The translations under genes and the position numbers were made by a program. This document shows, piece by piece, positions 1 to 7,691 of a stretch of 12,197 bases of DNA. Numbering within the stretch: the stretch's first letter is position 1; each line of letters begins with the position of its first letter. The stretch comes from Flavobacteriales bacterium UBA7519 (lineage in GTDB: Bacteria; Bacteroidota; Bacteroidia; Flavobacteriales; Weeksellaceae), in contig DLND01000210.1 in assembly GCA_002476905.1 (NCBI GenBank), positions 4,970 through 17,166 on the forward strand. The letters are read 5' to 3'. The notes beneath the pieces are model-generated. The model was not told the origin of the DNA and ran no database searches. It saw only the letters and a list, made by a program, of their open reading frames with translations.

Positions 1-4
1 TTTT

Positions 5-93
5 ACCACATAGACACATAGCTAAAAGATTAAATAGTATTTTATTTCTATTTAATCTTTTTTAGAATTATTTTTTCTATGTGCCTATGTGGT
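5..93. repeat. Nested imperfect palindrome (REP-like intergenic repeat)
   Basis: Two inverted repeats sit one inside the other. The outer arms are 5-21 and 77-93 (17 bp, one mismatch, at 14/84). The inner arms are 24-37 and 48-61 (14 bp, perfect) around a 10-nt loop at 38-47. As RNA this would fold into a long hairpin with an internal loop. The outer arm reads like the 'ccacatagacacatag' type of short dispersed intergenic repeat that I associate with flavobacterial genomes, but dispersal cannot be shown from one window. It could also act as a terminator for a gene upstream of the window. The palindrome is seen directly; repeat-family membership is inference. Confidence 0.7.
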
Positions 94-138
94 TTTATAT
101 TTTTTATTAATTAAATATTGTTGATAAATTCTAAATCA

Positions 139-750
139 ATGAATAAATATACAGGACTACTTTCATTTATTTTCGGAATCATTTTAACGGTTTTTGTGTT
201 CTTGTCATGGAGAAGCTGCAACAAAAAAGACGATGCTGCTCTAGTCAATCAGGATTATTATCTGATTACGAACCAAATCCAAAAAATGAACAAAATGGTG
301 GTTTTGGAACAAGATTTTTCCAGTTTTCAAACACATAAAAGTTCAGCGGCGACTGTTGCAGGATTCGATATTTTGCCAAGGGAAATGGTTCTTTATACAA
401 CTGCAAAAGCTCAGGTTTCTTACGATTTGAAAAGAATGAAAATTGATGTAGATACAGTTAGCAAAAAAGTTATTATTAATGAATTACCTCAGCCAGAAAT
501 CAAGATTTTCCCAGATGTAAAAATTCATTTTATGGATGATTATGCGGTTAACAGATTCAAGCAAAGTGACATCAATAGTATTATGGAATCTGCCAAGAAA
601 AACATGGCAAAAAGCGTGAATCAGGAACAATTGAAACAGCAAAGTAAAAAACAACTTAAAGAAAATCTTAACGAAATTTTTGTTTTGGCAAAAGCCTTGC
701 ATTATTCTATAGAAGACAAAACGAACACGTTTCCTTCTACCGAATTATAA
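139..750 (+). CDS. DUF4230 domain-containing membrane-anchored protein
   Basis: A 203-residue protein of the DUF4230 family, common in Bacteroidota and of unknown biochemical role. Residues about 6-23 form one hydrophobic segment (GLLSFIFGIILTVFVFL), followed by a short basic WRSCNKK stretch. This fits a single N-terminal anchor with the rest of the chain outside the cytosol. Family-like features follow in order: a VVLEQDFSSFQTHK segment, a strand-rich middle (QVSYDLKRMKIDVD, KKVIINELPQPEIKIFPDVKI), and a lysine/glutamine-rich helical end with NLNEIFVLAKALHYSI. An in-frame TTG at 118 would add seven residues. I prefer ATG 139 because it places a conventional short N-terminus before the anchor and has an A-rich leader. 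A 59-codon ORF follows 12 nt after the stop, so the two may be co-transcribed. No exact TAnnTTTG element is seen upstream. Family assignment is from sequence resemblance; function is unknown. Confidence 0.85.
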   Translation: MNKYTGLLSFIFGIILTVFVFLSWRSCNKKDDAALVNQDYYLITNQIQKMNKMVVLEQDFSSFQTHKSSAATVAGFDILPREMVLYTTAKAQVSYDLKRMKIDVDTVSKKVIINELPQPEIKIFPDVKIHFMDDYAVNRFKQSDINSIMESAKKNMAKSVNQEQLKQQSKKQLKENLNEIFVLAKALHYSIEDKTNTFPSTEL

Positions 751-762
751 AAAATCACCGTT

Positions 763-942
763 ATGAATCCTGATAAAAAATCCGAAAACAGCAACAATTC
801 TGAAAATAAAAAGCAGACCGAAGATTTCAAAAATATTCCTGCTGCATCAGATAAAAAAAATCCGCCAGATATTGATAAACAAGATATCGACAAAGGTTCG
901 AAAGTCAACAAAGACGGAAAGACCGACAATACTGATAATTAA
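763..942 (+). CDS. Small highly charged, probably disordered protein (59 aa)
   Basis: The ORF starts at ATG 763, 12 nt after the DUF4230 gene, and encodes 59 residues ending in TAA at 940-942. Lys, Asp, Asn, Ser and Glu dominate; there is only one aromatic residue (Phe22), no cysteine, no signal peptide and no membrane segment. It should be soluble, hydrophilic and intrinsically disordered. The repeated DIDKQDIDKG in its C-terminal half suggests low-complexity drift. Support for a real gene comes from its position between a gene stop and a Rho-independent terminator that starts 11 nt after its own stop, and from its uninterrupted frame. I do not recognise a family. A short frame rich in Lys and Asn codons can arise by chance in AT-rich DNA, so it may not be expressed. 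No function is assigned. Confidence 0.55.
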   Translation: MNPDKKSENSNNSENKKQTEDFKNIPAASDKKNPPDIDKQDIDKGSKVNKDGKTDNTDN

Positions 943-952
943 CATTACTGCA

Positions 953-979
953 CCCATTCATACGAATGGGTTTATTATT
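953..979 (+). terminator. Rho-independent terminator after the DUF4230 / small-protein pair
   Basis: A perfect 7-bp stem (953-959 with 964-970, CCCATTC/GAATGGG) with a 4-nt loop is followed by the T-rich tract TTTATTATTTT. It lies 11 nt downstream of the 59-codon ORF, closing the first transcription unit. Confidence 0.75.
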
Positions 980-1038
980 TTGCCCATCGACTAAATATTA
1001 AAATAAAGTTAAAATTATCGTTCTATGTGATAATGCCA

Positions 1039-1047
1039 TAGTTTTTG
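1039..1047 (+). promoter_or_regulatory. Weak candidate -7 promoter element for the stress-like protein
   Basis: TAGTTTTTG resembles the Bacteroidota -7 element TAnnTTTG but has one extra T. No convincing -33 TTG/TTTG lies at the usual distance upstream. It is the best candidate in the 148-nt gap (943-1090) that also holds the terminator of the preceding unit. The remainder of this gap is featureless AT-rich DNA. Confidence 0.25.
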
Positions 1048-1090
1048 TTGCTTGAAAAACACCAATTATTAACACACAAAAAATATTATT

Positions 1091-1588
1091 ATGTCTTACA
1101 CCGTTTTTGGAATTTTTCCTAATCAAGAAGAATACAATGAGGTCATCACCAAATTAGAAAATGCAGGATTTTATGATTACACCATCACGCAATCAGAAAA
1201 AAAAGCTTTGGAAACTGTCGATCATACAAAAAACAAAGGTTTCTGGAATTGGCTTTTTGATGACAGTAGTGTTGAGCAGGATCGCTACGAATACGCAAGC
1301 ATAAATAGTGCTACAGTAACAGTTTATGTTGATAATGAAGATGATGCAAATGCCGTAAAAAGCATTCTGGACGAAAATGGCGCCATTGACATAGAAGAAA
1401 AAACCCGAGATTACATTTCTGGGAAATATACAGATACACATCACGAGTATCCCATTTCTGAACATAAAAGAGCTAGGATAATTGCAAAAGCAAAAAATAA
1501 CCTATACTTTACTGACGAGCGGAGTGCTGCTTATAAACCAGAAAAAGGAATGTCTGACGAAATGGATTCTCTGGGTAGTAAAGATTAA
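1091..1588 (+). CDS. YflT/GS17M-like general-stress-type hypothetical protein
   Basis: A 165-residue acidic soluble protein with no signal peptide or membrane segment. The first half has two similar alpha-beta stretches: YTVFGIFPNQEEYNEVITKLENAGF near the N-terminus, and SATVTVYVDNEDDANAVKSILDENGAIDIEE at about 73-103. Between them lies an FWNWLFDD linker. This layout resembles the ferredoxin-like domain of the heat-induced stress proteins YflT/GS17M (a strand, a residue-modifying 'dial' helix, then a strand), and similar proteins of unknown role occur in flavobacteria. The last 60 residues are charged and look poorly ordered (residues such as ERSAAYKPEKGMSDEMDSLGS). The gene is monocistronic, lying between the terminator at 953-979 and a strong terminator at 1626-1657. 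The family link rests on pattern resemblance; I infer only a possible stress role. Confidence 0.75.
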   Translation: MSYTVFGIFPNQEEYNEVITKLENAGFYDYTITQSEKKALETVDHTKNKGFWNWLFDDSSVEQDRYEYASINSATVTVYVDNEDDANAVKSILDENGAIDIEEKTRDYISGKYTDTHHEYPISEHKRARIIAKAKNNLYFTDERSAAYKPEKGMSDEMDSLGSKD

Positions 1589-1625
1589 AACCAATCACAT
1601 CCTTATATATAACTTTACATTTTTC

Positions 1626-1657
1626 AAAAGAGCCGAATTTCTTCGGCTCTTTTTTTT
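1626..1657. terminator. Strong terminator between convergent genes
   Basis: A perfect 12-bp stem (1626-1637 with 1642-1653) closes a TTTC loop and runs straight into a T tract to 1657. It ends the plus-strand stress-like gene 37 nt after its stop. Read on the minus strand the same hairpin is followed by only four T residues, so it may act more weakly as the leu operon terminator, 15 nt beyond the leuB stop. Confidence 0.88.
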
Positions 1658-1672
1658 ACAAACTTCATGTCA

Positions 1673-2794
1673 TCAAACGATTGTGGATTTGCCCAACTGA
1701 ATATTTTCGAAATTATAATAAGACCTTTCTGAAAACTTAATATAATCTGCGATAAAATCACCAACTTCTGAAGTGGTATAATGCTGTTCCGCATTCAAAT
1801 CTATTGTTACAAATTTGCTTTCTATAGCGTGTTCTACACTTTTTCTCAATTTATCCGCAGCTTGATTCAGTTCCAAATAATCCAACAACATTGCCGCGCT
1901 CAAGATTGAAGCGATTGGATTTGCAATTCCTTTTCCTTTGGCTTGTGGGTAAGACCCGTGGATGGGTTCGAAAAGTCCATTATCTTCGCCAATAGATGCA
2001 GAAGGTAACAAACCGATAGAACCGCCGATAACACTAGCTTCGTCCGAAATAATATCGCCAAACATATTTTCTGTCAAAATCACATCAAACTGTTTTGGAT
2101 TTAGAATCATCTGCATCGCAGCGTTGTCCACAAACATAAAATCTAATTCAACATCCGGATATTCCAGAGCTATTTCTTTGACGATTTTTCTCCAAAGCCT
2201 GGAAGTATCAAGAACGTTTGCCTTGTCTATCAAGGTCAGTTTCTTCCTTCTTTTCTGTGCATCTTGAAAAGCCAAATGGGTAATTCCCACAATCTCTTCT
2301 CTGGAATATTTGCAAAGGTCGTAAGCGTAATCTCCGTTTTCATCCGTAAATTTTTCCCCGAAATAAATCCCACTAATTAACTCGCGATAGATTTGAATAT
2401 CCGTTCCTTCTACAATTTCTCTTTTCAACGGGCTTTTTTTAATCAAAGAATCATAAGTTTTGATTGGTCTGATGTTCGCAAACAATCCTAATTCTTTCCG
2501 CAATTTCAACAAACCTTGCTCCGGGCGAACTTTCGCATCCGGATTATTATCAAATGCTGGGTCACCAATTGCTCCGAACAAAACTGCCTCAGAACTTTTG
2601 CATAATTCCAAAGTCTCATCCGGCAGAGGACTTCCTGTCTCATAAATCGCTTCTGCTCCCATAATTCCATAATCGAATTGGAAATTATATCGAAATGTTT
2701 CACCGATTACTTTCAATATTTTCACACTTTCCTTGGTAACTTCAGGACCGATTCCGTCGCCTGCTAAAACGGCTATTTTATAAGTTTTGCTCAT
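1673..2794 (-). CDS. leuB: 3-isopropylmalate dehydrogenase
   Basis: Catalyses NAD-dependent oxidative decarboxylation of 3-isopropylmalate to 2-ketoisocaproate, the third dedicated step to leucine, in the cytosol. From the start at 2794 it is 373 residues. Visible motifs are [12 protein letters not shown] (8-19), substrate arginines in [13 protein letters not shown] (R99, R109) and [12 protein letters not shown] (R137, Y144), the active lysine in [10 protein letters not shown] (K191), and metal-binding aspartates in FVDN (D223) and [11 protein letters not shown] (D247, D251). The cofactor loop reads [15 protein letters not shown] instead of the usual [16 protein letters not shown] recall the YPQA form from other Bacteroidota enzymes. 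An upstream in-frame ATG at 2818 would add eight basic residues inside leuD. I choose 2794 because [10 protein letters not shown] matches usual N-termini. It overlaps the end of leuD by 17 nt, suggesting translational coupling. About 20 residues ([10 protein letters not shown] and on) extend past the usual C-terminal DFIADYI. Confidence 0.96.
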   Translation of the reverse strand: MSKTYKIAVLAGDGIGPEVTKESVKILKVIGETFRYNFQFDYGIMGAEAIYETGSPLPDETLELCKSSEAVLFGAIGDPAFDNNPDAKVRPEQGLLKLRKELGLFANIRPIKTYDSLIKKSPLKREIVEGTDIQIYRELISGIYFGEKFTDENGDYAYDLCKYSREEIVGITHLAFQDAQKRRKKLTLIDKANVLDTSRLWRKIVKEIALEYPDVELDFMFVDNAAMQMILNPKQFDVILTENMFGDIISDEASVIGGSIGLLPSASIGEDNGLFEPIHGSYPQAKGKGIANPIASILSAAMLLDYLELNQAADKLRKSVEHAIESKFVTIDLNAEQHYTTSEVGDFIADYIKFSERSYYNFENIQLGKSTIV

Positions 2795-3383
2795 ATACTT
2801 TCTGTGCTTTTTGTTCAAATTTCTGGATGGCTTCTTTTTTACTGGTTAAGAAATCGATGTCGTCGTAGCCATTCAAAAGACATATTTTTTTATAAGAATC
2901 GAGTTCGAAACTTTCTGTTCTTTTATTAAAAGAAACCGTTTGTTTTTCTACATCCACAGTAATTTGAGTTGATGGATTTTGGCTAATTGTTTCTATTAAA
3001 TCTTTAAGATATTCTTCAGAAACTTTCACAGGAAGAAGTCCGTTATTAAGTGCATTTCCTTTGAAAATATCTGCAAAATAACTTGACACAACAACTTTGA
3101 AACCGTAATCTGTGAGCGCCCAAGCTGCGTGTTCTCTACTACTTCCACATCCAAAATTATTTCCTGCTACTAGAATTTCGCCAGAATATTTAGAATTGTT
3201 CAGAACGAAATCAGCGTTCGGTTCATTCGTATGAACATTATACCGCCAGTCTCTAAAAAGATTTTCCCCGAAACCTTCTTTGCTAATACTTTTCAGGAAA
3301 CGCGCCGGAATAATCTGATCTGTATCTATATTTTCACTCGGCAATGGAACAGCCTGAGAATTGATTAAAACTAATTTTTGCAT
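2778..3383 (-). CDS. leuD: 3-isopropylmalate dehydratase small subunit
   Basis: The small (swivelling-domain) subunit of isopropylmalate isomerase. With LeuC it converts 2-isopropylmalate to 3-isopropylmalate by dehydration and rehydration. At 201 residues it has the normal family length. Diagnostic sequences are the N-terminal [15 protein letters not shown] (17-31), the [17 protein letters not shown] loop (74-90), which contributes substrate-binding Ser and Arg residues, and [19 protein letters not shown] (101-119). The ATG at 3383 begins [15 protein letters not shown], a typical start, and lies 17 nt after the leuC stop. Its last codons overlap the leuB start by 17 nt, so all four leu genes read as one transcript. 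No truncation or missing key residue is seen. Confidence 0.97.
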   Translation of the reverse strand: MQKLVLINSQAVPLPSENIDTDQIIPARFLKSISKEGFGENLFRDWRYNVHTNEPNADFVLNNSKYSGEILVAGNNFGCGSSREHAAWALTDYGFKVVVSSYFADIFKGNALNNGLLPVKVSEEYLKDLIETISQNPSTQITVDVEKQTVSFNKRTESFELDSYKKICLLNGYDDIDFLTSKKEAIQKFEQKAQKVYEQNL

Positions 3384-3400
3384 ATTTCTAAATCAAAATA

Positions 3401-4780
3401 TTAATATTCCAAAACAGGGATTCTACCTTCCACAGCAACTTTTGCTGCAGTTAGCGGACTTGCCAAAAGTGTTCTTGCGCCTTGACCTTGACGACCTTCG
3501 AAGTTTCTATTGGACGTGGAAACACAATATTCACCTTCTGGAATTTTGTCTTCATTCATAGCTAAACAAGCGGAACATCCAGGTTGGCGGATTTGGAAAC
3601 CTGCTTCATCAAAGACTTTATCCAATCCTTCATCATAAATTTGTTTTGCTACTTTCTGCGAACCTGGAACCAGCCAAGCCACAATATTTTCAGCTTTATG
3701 TTTTCCTTTCACATAATCTGCAGCAGAACGGAAATCCTCGATTCTTGCATTGGTACAGCTTCCGATAAAAACATAATTCACTTTGATGTCTGAAGTTGAT
3801 TGTCCAGCGTTCAAACCCATATATTTCAGAGCTTTTTCTTCGGATTCGTTTTGAGCAGTTGGAATTTTAGAATCGATAGAAATTCCCATTCCAGGATTGG
3901 TTCCGTAAGTAATCATTGGTCTGATATCTTCTGCTGAGAATTCGAATTCTTTATCAAAAACAGCATCAGAATCGGATTTCAAAGTTTTCCAATATTCTAA
4001 TTTCTCATTCCATTCTTCTCCTTTTGGTGCGAATTCTTTATCTTTAATATAATTGAAAGTAGTTTCATCTGGTGCAATCATTCCACCTCTCGCTCCCATT
4101 TCGATACTCATATTGCAGACTGTCATTCGTCCTTCCATTGACATTTCCTCGAAGACATTCCCTGCATATTCGCAGAAATATCCTGTCCCTGCATCAGTCC
4201 CAATTTTTGAAATGATGTAAAGAATCACATCTTTTGCCTGAACATCTTTGTTTAATTTTCCATTCACGGAAACTCGCATAGATTTTGGCTTGTTCATCAA
4301 TAAACATTGGCTCGCAAAAACCTGTGCAACCTGACTTGTCCCAATTCCAAAAGCAATCGCTCCAAAAGCACCGTGTGTAGAAGTGTGACTATCTCCACAG
4401 ACAATGCTCATTCCCGGTTGTGTGATTCCCAATTCTGGTGCAATGATGTGAACAATCCCTTGATATGGATGTCCAAGTCCGTATAATTCGATGTTATTTT
4501 TTTTGCAATTTTCTGTCAATTGCTGAACTTGAGTTCTTGACAATTCGTCTTTGATAGGCAACTCTTGTCCTAAAGTCGGAACATTGTGGTCAGCTGTTGC
4601 CACAATTTGATTCGGACGAAAAACTTCCAAACCTCTTGCTTCTAACTCTGCAAAAGCCTGTGGACTTGTCACTTCGTGAATCAAATGTTTATCTATATAA
4701 ATCACCTGAGGTCCATCCGGAACGGTTTCTACAACGTGTGCATCCCAGACTTTATCAAATAATGTTTTGTTTTGGCTCAT
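3401..4780 (-). CDS. leuC: 3-isopropylmalate dehydratase large subunit
   Basis: The large, [4Fe-4S]-cluster subunit of isopropylmalate isomerase, an aconitase-superfamily enzyme that pairs with LeuD. From the start at 4780 it has 459 residues, close to the usual 465. The three cluster cysteines are visible: C342 in [14 protein letters not shown], and C402 and C405 in [20 protein letters not shown]. Other hallmarks are [26 protein letters not shown] (cut here to its key part GDSHTSTHG, 129-137), ATADHNVPT (61-69) and [19 protein letters not shown] at 4795 would add five residues and overlap leuA by 8 nt. ATG 4780 is preferred because [17 protein letters not shown] is the common N-terminus, leaving a 7-nt gap after the leuA stop. 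Activity needs iron-sulfur assembly and LeuD, which is encoded next. Confidence 0.97.
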   Translation of the reverse strand: MSQNKTLFDKVWDAHVVETVPDGPQVIYIDKHLIHEVTSPQAFAELEARGLEVFRPNQIVATADHNVPTLGQELPIKDELSRTQVQQLTENCKKNNIELYGLGHPYQGIVHIIAPELGITQPGMSIVCGDSHTSTHGAFGAIAFGIGTSQVAQVFASQCLLMNKPKSMRVSVNGKLNKDVQAKDVILYIISKIGTDAGTGYFCEYAGNVFEEMSMEGRMTVCNMSIEMGARGGMIAPDETTFNYIKDKEFAPKGEEWNEKLEYWKTLKSDSDAVFDKEFEFSAEDIRPMITYGTNPGMGISIDSKIPTAQNESEEKALKYMGLNAGQSTSDIKVNYVFIGSCTNARIEDFRSAADYVKGKHKAENIVAWLVPGSQKVAKQIYDEGLDKVFDEAGFQIRQPGCSACLAMNEDKIPEGEYCVSTSNRNFEGRQGQGARTLLASPLTAAKVAVEGRIPVLEY

Positions 4781-4787
4781 TTTATTT

Positions 4788-5951
4788 CTATCCAATTTTT
4801 TGATTAAATGATTTCATCATAAAGTTTAAATCATCATTATTAATTTCTTTCTTAGTATCTGCGATTTTCAAGAATTCCTGATACAAAATATCCAACTCCA
4901 CTTTTGTCACATCAAACCCAATATTTTTGAATCGATAAGCCAAAGCAGAACGTCCGCTTCTTGCTGTCAAAACAATAGAAGATTCATTGATTCCGACTTC
5001 TCTTGGGTCGATGATTTCGTAAGTTTCTCTGTTTTTAATAACGCCATCCTGATGAATTCCTGAACTGTGTGCAAACGCATTTGCTCCAACAATTGCTTTG
5101 TTAGGCTGAACTGGCATTCCCATTAATTCTGAAACTAAAAAACTCATTTCATTCAGCATTTTGGAATTGATATCAGTGAAGAAATTAAGGTCAGGATGTT
5201 GTTTAATAATCATCACCACTTCTTCCAAAGCCGTATTTCCAGCACGTTCGCCAAGTCCATTAATTGTACATTCGATTTGTCTAGCGCCGTTGATAATTCC
5301 GGAAATCGAATTGGCAGTTGCCATTCCCAAATCGTTATGACAATGGCAGGACAGAATCGCTTTGTCAATATCTTTTACATTTTCTCTCAAATATTTGATT
5401 TTTTGTCCGTACTCTTCCGGCAGACAATAACCTGTCGTATCAGGAATATTAAGAACCGTTGCTCCAGCTTTTATTACTTCTTCGCACACTTTGGCTAGGA
5501 AATCATTATCTGTCCGTCCCGCGTCTTCTGCATAGAACTCGACATCATCCACAAAATTTTTGGCATATTTTACAGCGTCAACGGCTCTTTCCAAAATCTG
5601 TTCTCTTGTAGAATTGAATTTGAATTTGATATGAGAATCCGAAGTCCCGATTCCTGTATGGATTCTCGGTCTCTTAGCAAACTTTAAAGCTTCGCCTGCA
5701 ACTTCAATATCTTTTTTGTTAGCTCTGGTCAATCCGCAAACTTTGGCGTTTTTTACGATTTTTGAAATCTCCTGAACTGATAAGAAATCTCCCGGACTGG
5801 AAATCGGAAAACCAGCTTCGATAATATCCACTCCGAGGTTATCGAGCTGCTCCGCAATGATTAATTTTTGTTTCGTATCCAATTTACATCCCGGGACTTG
5901 TTCCCCATCTCGCAACGTCGTATCAAAAATTTCAATTTTTTCCGAATCCAT
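4788..5951 (-). CDS. leuA: 2-isopropylmalate synthase, short form without the leucine-binding domain
   Basis: The Claisen-type condensation of acetyl-CoA with 2-ketoisovalerate to give 2-isopropylmalate, the committed step of leucine synthesis. The DRE-TIM barrel is plain: [11 protein letters not shown] (11-21, with R14, D15, E17), the [11 protein letters not shown] region, the metal-binding [15 protein letters not shown] (H203, H205), and [16 protein letters not shown] (N239), followed by the [15 protein letters not shown] segment (292-306) after the barrel. At 387 residues it is over 100 shorter than E. coli LeuA (about 520). It ends just after the subdomain region, so the C-terminal allosteric leucine-binding domain is absent. 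Homocitrate or citramalate synthases share the barrel, but the leuCDB genes behind it settle the role. It is first in the operon; a probable promoter lies 29 nt upstream. The ATG at 5951 is the only sensible start. Confidence 0.95.
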   Translation of the reverse strand: MDSEKIEIFDTTLRDGEQVPGCKLDTKQKLIIAEQLDNLGVDIIEAGFPISSPGDFLSVQEISKIVKNAKVCGLTRANKKDIEVAGEALKFAKRPRIHTGIGTSDSHIKFKFNSTREQILERAVDAVKYAKNFVDDVEFYAEDAGRTDNDFLAKVCEEVIKAGATVLNIPDTTGYCLPEEYGQKIKYLRENVKDIDKAILSCHCHNDLGMATANSISGIINGARQIECTINGLGERAGNTALEEVVMIIKQHPDLNFFTDINSKMLNEMSFLVSELMGMPVQPNKAIVGANAFAHSSGIHQDGVIKNRETYEIIDPREVGINESSIVLTARSGRSALAYRFKNIGFDVTKVELDILYQEFLKIADTKKEINNDDLNFMMKSFNQKIG

Positions 5952-5979
5952 AATAAAGTTTTTATCTAATTTTGATATT

Positions 5980-5987
5980 CAAAAGTA
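5980..5987 (-). promoter_or_regulatory. Probable -7 promoter element of the leuACDB operon
   Basis: Read on the minus strand this is TACTTTTG, an exact match to the Bacteroidota -7 consensus TAnnTTTG. Transcription would begin about 5-8 nt further on, giving a leader of only about 20-25 nt before the leuA ATG. A matching -33 TTG is not obvious. The short leader leaves no space for an attenuator, a leader peptide or a T-box. The rest of the 148-nt divergent gap (5952-6099) is AT-rich. I find no exact TAnnTTTG on the plus strand for the gene starting at 6100. Confidence 0.6.
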
Positions 5988-6099
5988 GAAATTGACTTGT
6001 GGTATTAATCTTAGTTAATTAAATAAATACAATATTCGATTTTATCAAAACAAACAATAATTACTTAATAATCAAAAGATTAAATCCTATCATTTTACA

Positions 6100-7635
6100 A
6101 TGTCAGAATTACAAAAAGATTATTTATTCGTGCTTATAAAGTCACTTTCGACTTCGGAAAAACGACAATTTAAGTTATATGTGAATCGTCTCGGAATTAA
6201 CGTCGATGCAAAATTTCTTCTGCTTTTTTCTGAATTGGATAAAATGAAGGAATACAATGAGGAAATTATTCTTGAGAAAAAAATCTCTTCAAAACTTCAA
6301 CTTTCTAATCTGAAAGCGCATCTTTATAAACAGATTTTAGTAAGTCTTAGGTTGAATCCAAGTCATCAAAATAATAGAATTCAGTTGCGTGAACAATTGG
6401 ATTTTGCAACGATTTTATATCAAAAAGGATTGTACAAACAGGCTCTGAAGATTCTTGATAAAGCCAAACAATCTGCATTGGAATTAGATGAAAAAGCCAT
6501 TGCATCGGAAATCATTGAACTTGAAAAAGTGATTGAATCCCAATTCATTACACGAAGTATCGATGGACGTGCGGACGAATTGATTTTTCAGTCCAGCGAA
6601 ATCAACAAGCAAAATAGTTACGCAACACAACTTTCCAATCTATCCTTAAAATTATACAGCGAAATGCTGACGCATGGCTACATCAAAAATGATAATGACC
6701 GCGACAATATTCTTAACTTCTTTGACAGCAACATCAAAAATATTGATTTAAAAAAATTAAATTTCACAGAAAAACTGTGGTATTACAAAGCGCACGTTTG
6801 GAAAAATCAGTTGCTTCAGGATTATAAATACACGATTAAATACGCCTATCAGTGGGTAGAACTTTTCCATCAGAATCCGGAAATGATAAAAAACCATCCT
6901 GTTTGGTACATCAAAGGGAATACTTATCTATTCAAAACTTTGTTTATTTATGGGAGTATCAAAGGCATTGAGAAAAGGTTTGAAAAGTTTGAAAGTATTG
7001 TAAAATCAGACGCTTTCATTCATAACGAGAATTCACAATCTTTGATTTTTCTGAATTATTATAACACCAAAATGAATCTCTATTTCATAAAAGGTGATTT
7101 TTTCAACGGCACAAAAATGATTCCTGAATTGGAATTAAAAATGGAGAAACATCGTGATAAAATAGACGAGCATCATTTTTTGGTTCTTTATCTCAAAATT
7201 GCAGCCATGTTTTTTGGAAGCAAAAACTATCAAAACACTGTGAAATTTGGACAAAAAATCATCAATTCCAAAGGTAATGTTCAAGAAGATTTGCTTTTCC
7301 ACACAAGAATTTTGATGTTGATGGCGAAATTTGAATCAGGCTTTGATGATGATTATGATGACTTCGTAAAAGCAACAATGAAGTTTGCTAAAAAGATGAA
7401 AAATCCGGGCGATTTGCATTTCAGCATTGCTAATTTCTTCAAGAAAATCAATGATAGAAATCCAAAAGACCAAACCCTCGCCTTTAAGGAATTTGAGAAA
7501 GAACTGGAAATTTCTTCCCAAAACAAATATGACAAACGAACGCTAATGTACATCGACATCCACGGATGGGTGACTTCCAAAGTGAGGAATGTAGATGTGA
7601 TAGAGATAATTAAGGAAAAAGTTAAACTAAAATAA
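6100..7635 (+). CDS. Uncharacterised helical (TPR-like) protein, 511 aa
   Basis: I do not recognise a named family. The 511-residue chain has no signal peptide, membrane segment or catalytic motif, and is dominated by amphipathic helices. The N-terminus has an ELQKDYLFVLIKSLSTSEKRQFKLYV stretch (shortened key: SLSTSEKRQFKLYV, 15-28) of a type I have seen at the start of large Bacteroidota helical-repeat proteins. A TPR-like unit follows at about 98-130 (YQKGLYKQALKILDKAKQSA), with a second possible unit at about 365-395 (SKNYQNTVKFGQKIINSK). Similar helical stretches rich in aromatic residues fill the region between. The features fit a cytosolic scaffold or protein-binding solenoid. It is divergent from leuA and ends 56 nt before thrS, which has its own promoter element, so co-transcription with thrS is possible but not required. 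ATG 6100 is the first in-frame start after the AT-rich gap. Function unknown. Confidence 0.85.
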   Translation: MSELQKDYLFVLIKSLSTSEKRQFKLYVNRLGINVDAKFLLLFSELDKMKEYNEEIILEKKISSKLQLSNLKAHLYKQILVSLRLNPSHQNNRIQLREQLDFATILYQKGLYKQALKILDKAKQSALELDEKAIASEIIELEKVIESQFITRSIDGRADELIFQSSEINKQNSYATQLSNLSLKLYSEMLTHGYIKNDNDRDNILNFFDSNIKNIDLKKLNFTEKLWYYKAHVWKNQLLQDYKYTIKYAYQWVELFHQNPEMIKNHPVWYIKGNTYLFKTLFIYGSIKGIEKRFEKFESIVKSDAFIHNENSQSLIFLNYYNTKMNLYFIKGDFFNGTKMIPELELKMEKHRDKIDEHHFLVLYLKIAAMFFGSKNYQNTVKFGQKIINSKGNVQEDLLFHTRILMLMAKFESGFDDDYDDFVKATMKFAKKMKNPGDLHFSIANFFKKINDRNPKDQTLAFKEFEKELEISSQNKYDKRTLMYIDIHGWVTSKVRNVDVIEIIKEKVKLK

Positions 7636-7659
7636 CATTATTCTTTCTTTAAAAATCAC

Positions 7660-7667
7660 TATTTTTG
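7660..7667 (+). promoter_or_regulatory. Probable -7 promoter element of thrS
   Basis: TATTTTTG matches TAnnTTTG exactly, 24 nt upstream of the thrS ATG, in the 56-nt gap after the 511-aa gene. The implied leader is under 20 nt, so no T-box or structured operator fits in front of thrS. The -33 region (around 7641-7647, TTCTTTC) is only a weak match. Confidence 0.55.
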
Positions 7668-7691
7668 CAAACATTAATTTTTTAAACCATT

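Noticed and set aside
702..929. A 75-codon minus-strand frame opposite the small 59-residue ORF
   Set aside because: It is the shadow of a Lys/Asp/Asn-rich plus-strand frame, whose complement automatically gives Phe/Leu/Ser-rich protein. The plus-strand frame fits the terminator placement better.
1482..1700. A 72-codon plus-strand frame overlapping the end of the stress-like gene and running through the terminator
   Set aside because: It overlaps a better-supported gene in another frame, crosses a strong terminator hairpin, and its protein is unlike any family.
6072..6087. A second occurrence of AAAAGATTAAAT, also present in the palindrome at 24-35
   Set aside because: It is twelve bases of simple AT-rich sequence without the flanking inverted arm, so a chance match is more likely than a repeat copy.
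5952..6099. Search for a T-box, leader peptide or leucine riboswitch in the leuA upstream gap
   Set aside because: No leucine-codon-rich short frame, no terminator/antiterminator pair and no T-box-like sequence were seen on the minus strand.
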